Both the position numbers and the translations under genes were made by a program. Shown in pieces: positions 1-6,926 of a stretch of DNA of 10,118 nt. The first letter of the stretch is position 1, and each line of letters begins with the position of its first letter. The stretch covers positions 1 through 10,118 of the forward strand of contig CAYQBA010000170.1 of assembly GCA_964415605.1 (NCBI GenBank), written 5' to 3'. The DNA comes from UCB3 sp964415605. Its GTDB lineage: Bacteria > Chloroflexota > Anaerolineae > Epilineales > Epilineaceae. The notes under the pieces were generated by a model. The model ran no database searches and was not told the DNA's origin. It saw only the letters and a list, made by a program, of their open reading frames with translations.

Positions 1-175
1 CGCCGGCGAAGGCCGGGTCAGGCTCGATGCTCCGGGCGGCCCGCGTCAGCGCGCGCGCCGTCTCCGCCGCCGCCGGGTCGACGCCGGCCGGGATGGGGTC
101 GACGGCACCCGCCGCCAGCCAGCGCTCGAGGTCGTCGTAGCCGGCCATCCCGGCGTCCCGCGGATCACCGGCCAT
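1..175 (-). CDS. Partial protein downstream of the sigma factor, function unknown
   Basis: This frame stays open from an ATG at 175 to the left edge of the window and gives 58 residues, beginning MAGDPRDAGMAGYDDLERW. A second in-frame ATG (residue 10, at 148) is an alternative start. The visible part is acidic and alanine-rich with no membrane segment, and ends in a stretch resembling a short helix followed by E-P-D-P-A-F. The start overlaps the last codons of the sigma gene by 11 bp, a layout expected for translational coupling. Genes placed like this after ECF sigma factors often encode an anti-sigma factor or a membrane-anchored regulator. That role is inferred from position only, because the diagnostic part lies outside the window. 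Confidence 0.55.
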   Translation of the reverse strand, partial: MAGDPRDAGMAGYDDLERWLAAGAVDPIPAGVDPAAAETARALTRAARSIEPDPAFAG

Positions 176-794
176 CGCGCCGAACCTCCGCGGGCTCGAT
201 CACGGCGCGCAGCTGCTGCAGGCCGCGGTGCAGGATCATCTTCACCGCGCTCTCGCCCTTGCCCATGATCGCCGCGATCTCGCCCACCTTGAGATCGCCG
301 AAGAACCGCAGCGCCAGCGCTTCGCGCTGGTCGTCGCTCAGCGTGGCCAGGGCCGCCACCAGCTGGTCGCCTTGCTCCAGGGCAGCCAGCCGCCGTGACG
401 GCGCGCCGGCGACCTGATCGAGGTCCACGTCGTCATCCCCGAGACCCAGTCCGGCTTCGCGCCGGCGCCGGCGGCGATAGCCGCTGACCTGGCGGCGGGC
501 GATGGTGTACAGCCAGGCGCAGAAGCGGCCCTGCTCCTCGTAGCGCCCGAGCGACGTCATGGCGTCCATGAACGCCGCGGCCGTCAAGTCCTCGGCCTCG
601 GCCACCGATCCCACGCGCGCGTAGATGTAGCGATACACCCCCGGCAGGTGCCGGCGGTAGAGCGCCTCGAAGGCCGCCGGGTCGGCGTGCGCCGCCGCGA
701 CCAGCGCCGCGTCAGCGGCCGCCGCGCTGTCCACGCCCAACCGCCAGGGCGGCGCGGGCGCCGCGCCCGCCCACATCGGAACCGCGAATTGCAT
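165..794 (-). CDS. ECF-type RNA polymerase sigma factor (sigma-70 family)
   Basis: The 209-residue product is a group IV (extracytoplasmic function) sigma factor that would direct RNA polymerase to a dedicated promoter set. Region 2 spans about residues 39-108, with D-P-A-A-F-E-A-L-Y-R-R-H, the E-A-E-D-L core segment that binds the polymerase clamp, and W-L-Y-T-I-A-R at the -10 recognition helix. A basic run of arginines follows at 107-112. Region 4 spans about 143-198, with L-S-D-D-Q-R-E-A-L-A-L-R-F-F and a helix-turn-helix ending in L-H-R-G-L-Q-Q-L-R. Region 3 is absent, as usual for ECF factors. The N-terminal 38 residues are long for the family and no good ribosome binding site precedes the ATG at 794, so the true start could be ATG at residue 7 or GTG at residue 21. 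The gene is divergent from the exonuclease gene and overlaps the next gene downstream. Confidence 0.9.
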   Translation of the reverse strand: MQFAVPMWAGAAPAPPWRLGVDSAAAADAALVAAAHADPAAFEALYRRHLPGVYRYIYARVGSVAEAEDLTAAAFMDAMTSLGRYEEQGRFCAWLYTIARRQVSGYRRRRRREAGLGLGDDDVDLDQVAGAPSRRLAALEQGDQLVAALATLSDDQREALALRFFGDLKVGEIAAIMGKGESAVKMILHRGLQQLRAVIEPAEVRRDGR

Positions 795-862
795 CGATCG
801 TCATATGGCAGGAGGGTCGAGCACGGTCACACGGCCGGTCGGGCTCGGCGCGACGCATGGGG

Positions 863-892
863 TTGGAGGACGCCGATCCGTTGCCGTATAGT
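863..892 (+). promoter_or_regulatory. Sigma-70-like promoter of the exonuclease gene, leaderless type
   Basis: A TTGGAG (863-868) and a TATAGT (887-892, one mismatch to TATAAT) are 18 bp apart. The ATG at 900 lies 7 bases after the -10 box, so transcription should begin at or next to the A of the start codon and give an mRNA without a leader. No ribosome binding site lies directly before the ATG, which fits. The AT patch stands out in very GC-rich surroundings. Read on the other strand it gives TAAACT, so it might also help transcribe the divergent sigma gene. Confidence 0.6.
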
Positions 893-899
893 TTAGCGC

Positions 900-1736
900 A
901 TGCCCGACACGGTCATGGCGGCCACGCTGCCGCCCACGCTCCCGCTGCTCGAGGCGCCGATCGCGGTGATCGACGTCGAGACCACCGGCCTGTCGCCGCG
1001 ACACGGCGACCGGATCGTCGAGCTGGCGGTCTTGCGGGCCGAGCCCGACGGGCGGGTGGCCGAGTGGAGCTCGCTGGTCAACCCCGGTCGACCGATCAGC
1101 CCGGCTGCCGGCGCCGTCAACGGCATCCGCGACATCGACCTCGTCGACGCGCCGCCGTTCGTCGAGCTCATCGTCGATCTGGCCGAGTGGGTGGCCGGGG
1201 CCGTCGTCGTGGCGCACAACGCGCCGTTCGACCTCGGCTTCATCGCCGCCGAGCACCAGCGCGTCGGCGCCCCGATGATCGACGCGCCGATCATCGACAC
1301 CCTCGTGCTGGCCCGGCGGTGGTTCCACTTCCCGAGCAACAGCCTCGGCGACGTGGCGCGCGCCCTCGGCGTGCGCGGCGGCCGGGCCCACCGGGCGGCT
1401 GGCGACGCGCACACCACCTACCATGTCCTGCGCCGCATGGCCGACGACCTCGCCCCACGCGGCATCGTCACCCTCGACGACTACCTGCGCGGCCACGGCC
1501 CCGGCGGCAAGGTCGGCCCGGATGGCACGCCGCGCATCGACGAGCCGCTGGCCACGGCGATCCGCGATCGGCGCACGGTGGCCATCCGCTACAGCCGGCA
1601 GGGGCAGACCAGCGAGCGACTGGTCGACCCCATCGCGGTGCAAGGCGGGCAGCTCGTCGCGTTCTGCCGGCTCCGCCAGGCCCAGCGGACGTTCCAGCTC
1701 AACCGCATCGTCGCCGCCTGGTGGCCTGAGGGCTGA
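900..1736 (+). CDS. DnaQ-family DEDDh 3'-5' exonuclease with C-terminal WYL-like domain
   Basis: This 278-residue protein has an N-terminal exonuclease domain (about 20-180) of the DNA polymerase III epsilon/RNase T type. All catalytic positions are visible: D25 and E27 in V-I-D-V-E-T-T-G (Exo I), D111 in A-H-N-A-P-F-D (Exo II), and H164 and D169 in A-H-R-A-A-G-D-A-H (Exo III, DEDDh subtype). The family removes nucleotides from 3' ends using two metal ions. After a Gly/Pro-rich linker (about 198-212), residues 216-275 resemble a WYL domain: R-T-V-A-I-R-Y, V-D-P-I-A-V, then L-V-A-F-C-R-L-R and R-T-F-Q-L-N-R-I. WYL domains bind nucleic acid or ligands and control attached modules. No polymerase or helicase domain is fused and no replisome gene is adjacent, so a repair or nucleic-acid-sensing exonuclease is likelier than the replicative proofreader. 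It converges on the cytochrome gene with only 28 bp between the stops. Confidence 0.9.
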   Translation: MPDTVMAATLPPTLPLLEAPIAVIDVETTGLSPRHGDRIVELAVLRAEPDGRVAEWSSLVNPGRPISPAAGAVNGIRDIDLVDAPPFVELIVDLAEWVAGAVVVAHNAPFDLGFIAAEHQRVGAPMIDAPIIDTLVLARRWFHFPSNSLGDVARALGVRGGRAHRAAGDAHTTYHVLRRMADDLAPRGIVTLDDYLRGHGPGGKVGPDGTPRIDEPLATAIRDRRTVAIRYSRQGQTSERLVDPIAVQGGQLVAFCRLRQAQRTFQLNRIVAAWWPEG

Positions 1737-1764
1737 GCGGCGGGGCGCCACGCCGGCCCGGGCG

Positions 1765-4560
1765 CTAACCCGGCGGATCGTGGCGCAGGAGCGGCAGGTA
1801 CACGCGCCCCGGCGGCGCAGTCGCGGTCGCCGTCGGCGTCGGCGTGGCGGACCCCGGCACCGGCGTCGCGGTCGGCGTCGCCGTGGCCGGCGCAGTCGGC
1901 GTCTCCGGCGTGGTCGGCACCGGCCGGCTGGCCGGGTCGGCCGGGTCGGTGCCGGCGGCCTGCTCGTCGCCGTTCCACGCGCCGTCGCGGTCGCGGTCGA
2001 GGGCCCCGCGGACGCCGTCGCCCGGCGGGACGCACGTGAAGGTGGTCTCGGCGCCGGGCCCGGCGGCCGCCGCACGCACGGCGGCCAGCGACATCGGCGC
2101 CTCGGCGCGGCGGTCCGGCTGGAAGCGACCGTCCTGCCACAGCCAGCCGCGGGCCTGGCCATCGCGCCGGCCGCGTGCGATCAGGTCGCAGTCGCCCGCC
2201 GTCGCCCGCGCCGCCAGGACGTCGAGACGGGCCAGCCGCTCGGGATCCGTGGGGGCGGTGGCGCCGAGCGTCACCTGGCGGCCCACGGCCGGGGCCATGC
2301 CGGTGTCGAAGGCCAGGACGAACGCCGCTGCTTCCTTGCGCCGGGCGTCCTTCTCCTCGGCGGTGCCGCCGGGGAAGTCGAACACGTCGCTCTCGAGGAA
2401 GTGCACCAGCGTGTCGGTGCTGCCGTCGTGCGCGAAGCCGAACCCGCTGATCTGCGGTCCCTCGACGTCGAAGCGGCCGACCTTCTGGTAGAGGTTGCGC
2501 AGGTGCGGCGCCTTGAAGTCCTGCCCGGTGCGGGCGCCCTCGAAGTTGATGCGCTTGTTCGTCCCGATGGGCAGGGTGTGGCAGCCCGTGCAGTTGTCGA
2601 TGCCGCTGTCGACCTTCGTCTCGCCGGTGAACAGCTCGAACCCGGCCTGCTGCTCGGGGGTCCGCGAGCGGTCGATGGCCTGCACCGGGTTGGGCGGGTA
2701 GCGGATGGTGAAGAGGAAGCGCGCCAGCTTGTCCATGTCGGCGCGCGGCAGGTCCTCTGCCAGGCCGTTGAGCGTCTGGAAGGCCGGCATGAACTGGCTG
2801 AAGCTCTCGAGCTCGTCGTCTTCCGCGCCGGATCCGCCGAAGCGGTCGGCACGCCAGTGCATGGGCCCGGCCCCGAGCATGCCGCGGAAGCTCTGCGTCG
2901 TCATCGGCCCCTTCATGGGGTGGTACTTGAAGTCGCGCGGCTTGAAGATGAAGTTCTCGTGGGTCAGCGCGAACGGCATCCGGATGACCTTGCCGGTGGG
3001 ATCGCCGAGATCCCACGCCAGCTGATCCATGTCGGCGAACACGTGGCACGTGGCGCAGCTCATGTCGCCGTGCCCGCCCGCGATCGTCATGTCGTACAGG
3101 AACGGCCGGCCCGCGCGAACCTCCGGCGGCGTCGGGTCGAAGTGCAGCGGGATGGTGGCCACGCTGCGGCCCGCCGCCAGATCGACCACCGAGATCGTCG
3201 CGTCGAGGTGGTTGAGCACGAACAGCCGCCCGCCGGCGTCGTCGACCGCCAGGCCGCCGGGGCCGAACCCCACGTCGATCCGCCGGACCACCTGGCCGGT
3301 GGCCGGGTCGAGCACGCCGACCTTGGCCGAGCCGAAGGCGGCCACGTAGGCCGACGTGCCATCCCGGCTGAACGCGATGGCGGTCGGCTGGCCGAGCGTG
3401 AGATCGATCTCCGCGGGCGGGCCGGGCGACCGCGCGCGGTCGGCGATGTGCGGGTTGAGCTGCAGCGCCACGACCGGGGCCAAGGCGTCCAGGGGCCGCG
3501 GGATCAGCGTGACCCGGCTGTCGGCCGCGTGCCCGCGCAGGTTCGGCTCGAAGCGCACGTGGTTGAGCGCCTCGGTGTTGGTGACCCACAGGTCGCCGGC
3601 CCCGGGCCGCACGGCCATGTTGAAAAGGATGGTGCCGACGCCCTGGACGCTGGACACGACCCGCGGCGGGTCGGCTGCCGCGTCGATGGCGAACACGTCG
3701 TCGTCCGGCAGCGTGAACGGCACCGACGCCGACCAGTCGCGGCCGGCCTCGTCGCGCCAGGCGCCGCTCACCTGGGACACGATCAGCCCCGTCGCCGGCG
3801 GCTCGGCACCGCTGGTGTTGGCGGGGGTTGGCGGCGGCGGGCCGCCGTTGGCCGCCACGCTGGCCTCGTCGACCACCGTGGTCCGATTGCCGGAGTGGAA
3901 GATGGCGGCGAAGACGGTCCGGCCGTCCGGGCTGGCCGCCAGCGCGCGGGCCGGGAGCCCGGCGAGGGTCACGACGGCCGGCGCGGCATCGGGGCGCGTG
4001 GCGTCGAAGACCCACACGTCGGCTCGCCCGGCTCCGGGCACGTCGAAGTCCGCGCGCCGGGCTGTCGCCACGTAGACGCGATCGCCGGCGGGGCCGGCCA
4101 CCAGGATGTCGCGCGGCTCGTCGCCGACATCGTACGTCCGGACCACGCGGGGGGCGGTGGGATCGGTCGTGTCGACGACGCTCACCGAGTCGGACAGATG
4201 GTTGGAGACCCAGACCTCGGCGTCGGACCGGACCGCGAGGGCGACGGGCCGCAGCCCGACGGCCACCTCGCCCAGGCGCGTGACGGCCGGGCCGGCGACG
4301 TCGAAGATCTCGAGGTGGTCCTCGGCGGTGTTGAGCGCGTACAGCCGGCGCCCGTCCGGGCCGAGGGCAATGGGGCGGACTGGCTCGGTCTCGAAGTTGG
4401 TGAACCCGCTCTGGTCGTCGGCGATCGCCGGTGCGCGGCCGTGGTAGGCTGCGCCGAGGCCCGCGATGCACGCGAGGGCCACGGTCAGGCGTGTCAGAAC
4501 GGCGACCCGGCGCGCGGGGGCGCCGTCGGGGCGGTCGGATGGGCGAGGCCGGTGGGTCAT
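1765..4560 (-). CDS. Exported YVTN-type beta-propeller / di-haem cytochrome c surface protein
   Basis: The 931-residue protein starts with a basic segment and a hydrophobic helix (about 19-46), so it is exported. Residues 50-475 contain repeated propeller blades such as R-R-L-Y-A-L-N, A-E-V-W-V-S-N and G-R-L-F-V-L-N, each followed by a V-V-D or I-F-D strand, as in YVTN/lactonase-like propellers. Two haem c motifs follow: C502-A-T-C-H506 and C657-T-G-C-H661, with M-T-T-Q-S-F-R-G and M-H-W-R between them, as in di-haem peroxidase-like surface cytochromes. A perfect EF-hand loop lies at 855-866 (D855, D857, D859, G860, N863, E866), and C791/C843 may form a disulfide. A Thr/Pro linker (881-917) leads to R-V-Y-L-P-L-L-R at the end. 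ATG 4560 is preferred over an in-frame ATG at 4602 because GAGGAG lies 7 bases upstream of it and the extra 14 residues lack a signal character. Electron transfer or peroxidase activity is likely; the substrate is unknown. It is the last gene of the minus-strand cluster. Confidence 0.85.
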   Translation of the reverse strand: MTHRPRPSDRPDGAPARRVAVLTRLTVALACIAGLGAAYHGRAPAIADDQSGFTNFETEPVRPIALGPDGRRLYALNTAEDHLEIFDVAGPAVTRLGEVAVGLRPVALAVRSDAEVWVSNHLSDSVSVVDTTDPTAPRVVRTYDVGDEPRDILVAGPAGDRVYVATARRADFDVPGAGRADVWVFDATRPDAAPAVVTLAGLPARALAASPDGRTVFAAIFHSGNRTTVVDEASVAANGGPPPPTPANTSGAEPPATGLIVSQVSGAWRDEAGRDWSASVPFTLPDDDVFAIDAAADPPRVVSSVQGVGTILFNMAVRPGAGDLWVTNTEALNHVRFEPNLRGHAADSRVTLIPRPLDALAPVVALQLNPHIADRARSPGPPAEIDLTLGQPTAIAFSRDGTSAYVAAFGSAKVGVLDPATGQVVRRIDVGFGPGGLAVDDAGGRLFVLNHLDATISVVDLAAGRSVATIPLHFDPTPPEVRAGRPFLYDMTIAGGHGDMSCATCHVFADMDQLAWDLGDPTGKVIRMPFALTHENFIFKPRDFKYHPMKGPMTTQSFRGMLGAGPMHWRADRFGGSGAEDDELESFSQFMPAFQTLNGLAEDLPRADMDKLARFLFTIRYPPNPVQAIDRSRTPEQQAGFELFTGETKVDSGIDNCTGCHTLPIGTNKRINFEGARTGQDFKAPHLRNLYQKVGRFDVEGPQISGFGFAHDGSTDTLVHFLESDVFDFPGGTAEEKDARRKEAAAFVLAFDTGMAPAVGRQVTLGATAPTDPERLARLDVLAARATAGDCDLIARGRRDGQARGWLWQDGRFQPDRRAEAPMSLAAVRAAAAGPGAETTFTCVPPGDGVRGALDRDRDGAWNGDEQAAGTDPADPASRPVPTTPETPTAPATATPTATPVPGSATPTPTATATAPPGRVYLPLLRHDPPG

Positions 4561-4567
4561 GGCGGGG

Positions 4568-4573
4568 CTCCTC
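4568..4573 (-). promoter_or_regulatory. Ribosome binding site fixing the cytochrome gene start
   Basis: The minus strand reads GAGGAG here, 7 bases before the ATG at 4560. This is the best Shine-Dalgarno match near the gene and selects this ATG over the upstream in-frame ATG at 4602. The 60-bp gap to the DppC stop contains no recognisable promoter, which supports co-transcription with the transporter genes. Confidence 0.7.
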
Positions 4574-4620
4574 GGTGGCGCAACCCTATTGACACGCACC
4601 ACCCGCCGGCGGTTCCCTCG

Positions 4621-5640
4621 TCACCGGGCGAGGCGCGGATCCAGGATGTCGCGGAACGCGTCGCCGATCAGGTTCCAGGCCAGCGAGAACAGCGTGATGG
4701 CCAGGCCCGGGAAGACGACGATGTACCAGTCGCTGACGAGGGACGGAACCCGCTGGCGGGCGCTTGCGATCATCTGGCCCCAGTCGGCGTACCCGTCCGG
4801 GACGCCGAGCCCGAAGAACGACAGCGCCGCGAACGACAGGACGATGGTGCCGATGTTGAGCGATGCCAGCACGAGCACCGGGAAGATGGCGTTGGGCAGC
4901 ACGTGGCGCGTGATGATGCGGAAGTCGCTGGCGCCGACGCTGCGCGCCGCCCACACGTACTCGCGCTGCTTGACCGACAGGATATCGGCCCGGATCAGGC
5001 GCGCGTACCCGGTCCAGCCGAAGGCCACGAGCGCCAGCATCGCCGGCAGAACGCCCTGGACCTGCGGCAGCGACCGCAGGATCGTGGCCAGGGTGATCGC
5101 GGCGAGCAGGAACGGGAACGCCTGGAACACCTCGACGATGCGCATGAGGATCTCGTCGACCCAGCCGCCGTAGTAGGCCGAGATCGACCCGACGGTCAGG
5201 CCGATGAGCAAGGCGAGGGTCGTGATGACGATGCCGACGATGAACGCGGTCCGCGTTCCCCAGACCACGCCGTAGTAGATGTCGTACTGGTCGGTGGTCG
5301 TGCCGAAGCGGTGCTCGGCGCTCGGCGGTTGCGGCTCCTTGGAGAAGCCGAACTTCGGCACGAGGTAGACGCTGTCGCGGCAGCGGCGGCCGGTCCGGGC
5401 ATCGTCCGGGCAGGGCGCGAGGATCGGCGCGGCCAACGCGATGGCGGCGAACCCCACGAGCAGGACCGTGCCGAGCAGCGACGCCGGGTTGTGGAGCAGG
5501 CGGCGCACGATCCGCCGCGGGCTGCGCGGGCTCTCGATCGACGCGACCACCTCCGCGGCCAGCGCGGTGCGGGTGGCCGCGTCGACGCCGGGCGGGGCGT
5601 CGGTCGGCACGGGCGATGGATCGCTGGCGGCAGCGGTCAT
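4621..5640 (-). CDS. dppC: Peptide/nickel-type ABC transporter permease, DppC/OppC family
   Basis: This is the 339-residue second membrane subunit of an importer for oligopeptides, nickel or related solutes. After an unusually long soluble N-terminus (about 45 residues) the OppC_N-type first helix lies at 53-75. The extracytoplasmic segment carries two cysteines (C77, C87) that could pair. The conserved H-R-F-G-T-T at 110-115 precedes five further membrane segments. The EAA loop that docks on the ATPase is at about 227-257 (E-Y-V-W-A-A-R-S-V-G-A-S, then R-H-V-L-P-N). The family signature L-S-F-F-G-L-G-V-P is at 273-281 and the protein ends D-P-R-L-A-R. It starts 19 bp after the dppB stop with a weak GAGG, so the two permeases are surely co-transcribed. 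Family membership is clear; the solute cannot be read from the sequence. Confidence 0.93.
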   Translation of the reverse strand: MTAAASDPSPVPTDAPPGVDAATRTALAAEVVASIESPRSPRRIVRRLLHNPASLLGTVLLVGFAAIALAAPILAPCPDDARTGRRCRDSVYLVPKFGFSKEPQPPSAEHRFGTTTDQYDIYYGVVWGTRTAFIVGIVITTLALLIGLTVGSISAYYGGWVDEILMRIVEVFQAFPFLLAAITLATILRSLPQVQGVLPAMLALVAFGWTGYARLIRADILSVKQREYVWAARSVGASDFRIITRHVLPNAIFPVLVLASLNIGTIVLSFAALSFFGLGVPDGYADWGQMIASARQRVPSLVSDWYIVVFPGLAITLFSLAWNLIGDAFRDILDPRLAR

Positions 5641-5659
5641 GGTCGAGGCCTCGGCGAGA

Positions 5660-6691
5660 TCAGTTGAGCCGGACCCGCGGGTCGAGCCAGGCGTAGAGGA
5701 CGTCGACGGCGAGGTTGCCGACGATGAGGAGCGTGCTGCTGAACAACACGAGCCCGAGCACCGTGATGATGTCGAGGTTCGCGGCGGCCTGCACGAACGA
5801 GCGCCCGATGCCGGGCCAGTTGAACACCGTCTCGGTGACCACCGCGCCGTTCAGGAGCGAGATCAGCTGGAAGCCGCCGACGGTGACGACCGGCAGCATC
5901 GCGTTGGGCCGGGCGTGCTTCTGGATCACGGCGCGCTCGGCCAGGCCTTTGGCCCGCGCGGTCTGGACGTACTCCTGGCGGAGCACCTCGAGCATGCTGG
6001 AGCGTGTGATGCGCAGCATCACCGCCCAGCTGACGAACGACAGCGTGGCCACCGGCAGCACGAGGTGCCGGAGGGCGTCCCACACCACGTCGAACCGGCC
6101 GTTGACGAGGCCGTCGACGGTCAGGAGCCCCGTCGGCGATCGCCAGCCCGGTGCGTCGACCACGCGCTGCAGCTCGTGCGACAGCCGGTCGCCCGTCGGC
6201 AGCCAGCCGGCGTAGGCCGCGAAGACCATGAGCAGCAGCAGCCCCACCATGAACGTCGGGGCGCTGGTGCCGATGATGCTGACCACCCGCAGCACATGGT
6301 CGCTCCACTGGTTGTGCCGCAGCGCCGACAGGATGCCGAGCTGGATCCCGACGAAGAGGATCGGCACGATCGACCACAGCGCCAGCTCGGCCGTGGCCGG
6401 GATGCGGTCGACGATCACCTGAGCGACCGTCTGCTTGCCGGTCTTCGAGAAGCCAAGGTTGCCGGTGGCGACGCTCTTGATCCAGCGGCCGTACTGCTCG
6501 TGGACCGGGTCGTTCAAGCCGTACTGCTCGATGATCTTCTCCAGCGCCCCGGGCTTCTTCGGCACGTCGGCGACGTACAGCGCCGCGCGCTGCTCCGCCG
6601 ACAGGAACGAGATCATCCCGAAGATGAGGAGCGTGACGCCGAAGAGGATCACCGGGAGCAGGAACAGCCGGCGCACGATGTAGTTGGTCAT
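5660..6691 (-). CDS. dppB: Peptide/nickel-type ABC transporter permease, DppB/OppB family
   Basis: This 343-residue protein is the first membrane subunit of the importer. It begins in typical fashion with M-T-N-Y-I-V-R-R-L-F and a membrane helix at about 9-29. A periplasmic domain follows that contains the conserved Y-G-L-N-D-P-V and G-N-L-G-F-S. Further membrane segments lie near 100-121, 135-160, 208-228, 265-285 and 308-332. The EAA loop is at about 240-263 (E-Y-V-Q-T-A-R-A-K-G-L, then H-A-R-P-N-A), and the signature V-F-N-W-P-G-I-G-R at 289-297 is intact. Length is normal for the family. GAGG lies 6 bases before the ATG. The gene is separated from the upstream binding-protein gene by the GC-extreme spacer and from dppC by 19 bp. 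Confidence 0.94.
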   Translation of the reverse strand: MTNYIVRRLFLLPVILFGVTLLIFGMISFLSAEQRAALYVADVPKKPGALEKIIEQYGLNDPVHEQYGRWIKSVATGNLGFSKTGKQTVAQVIVDRIPATAELALWSIVPILFVGIQLGILSALRHNQWSDHVLRVVSIIGTSAPTFMVGLLLLMVFAAYAGWLPTGDRLSHELQRVVDAPGWRSPTGLLTVDGLVNGRFDVVWDALRHLVLPVATLSFVSWAVMLRITRSSMLEVLRQEYVQTARAKGLAERAVIQKHARPNAMLPVVTVGGFQLISLLNGAVVTETVFNWPGIGRSFVQAAANLDIITVLGLVLFSSTLLIVGNLAVDVLYAWLDPRVRLN

Positions 6692-6926
6692 GCCTGGCCT
6701 CGCGGGCGCGCGTCCGGCGCGTCGGGCTGGGAGGAGGGGGGCGGATCAGGGCGGTGGGGCGGGGCGCGGCACCCCCCCCCCCCCCCCCCCCGGGACCCCG
6801 CGCCCGCGTGGGCGGCGCGGAGTACCCCCGGCCCCGCGCCCGCCGGGGGGGGGGGGGGGGGGGGGGGGTCACCGGGGGGGGGGGCGGGCACGCGGCACCC
6901 CGCGCCCCGCCCCACCGGTCACCCGG
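6692..6926 (-). other. GC-extreme homopolymer spacer between binding protein and permease genes
   Basis: This 235-bp gap contains no credible gene. On the plus strand it has 20 C (6772-6791), 24 G (6845-6868) and 11 G (6874-6884). It also has a 12-bp direct repeat CCCCGCGCCCGC (6796-6807 and 6832-6843) and an 11-bp direct repeat CGCGGCACCCC (6765-6775 and 6891-6901). G-rich runs at 6724-6764 fit a G-quadruplex pattern. In the transcript (minus strand) the C runs come first and the G20 run later, so they can pair with each other. Either the region is a real structured intercistronic element or part of it is a base-calling/assembly artefact. Confidence 0.6.
6752..6917. repeat. 16-bp perfect inverted repeat enclosing the C and G tracts
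   Basis: Bases 6752-6767 (CGGTGGGGCGGGGCGC) are the exact reverse complement of 6902-6917. The outer arm begins 9 bases after the binding-protein stop codon. Inside it, the 20-C run can pair with the 24-G run, making a very long stem-loop possible. Position and form fit a stem that protects the upstream dppA message or attenuates transcription into the permeases, as is common between binding-protein and permease genes. There is no U-tract, so a classical intrinsic terminator is not indicated. Confidence 0.55.

Noticed and set aside
1737..1765. Possible bidirectional terminator between the convergent exonuclease and cytochrome genes
   Set aside because: Only a 5-bp stem (1745-1749 with 1761-1765) around an 11-base loop can be drawn, and it has no T-tract on either strand.
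1812..1925. Tandem-like GTCGGCGTC units that could be read as a DNA repeat or CRISPR-like array
   Set aside because: The units are the codons of the Thr/Pro linker of the cytochrome protein; they have no spacer organisation.
4589..4594. Perfect TTGACA on the plus strand between dppC and the cytochrome gene
   Set aside because: No -10-like hexamer follows at 16-18 bp (the sequence there is GC-rich) and no plus-strand gene lies downstream.
1423..5667. Very long plus-strand open frame (1414 codons) opposite the cytochrome and permease genes
   Set aside because: It is antisense to clearly recognisable proteins. Its product is an Arg/Gly/Ala-rich string without domains, and GC-rich codon use naturally clears stops from such antisense frames.
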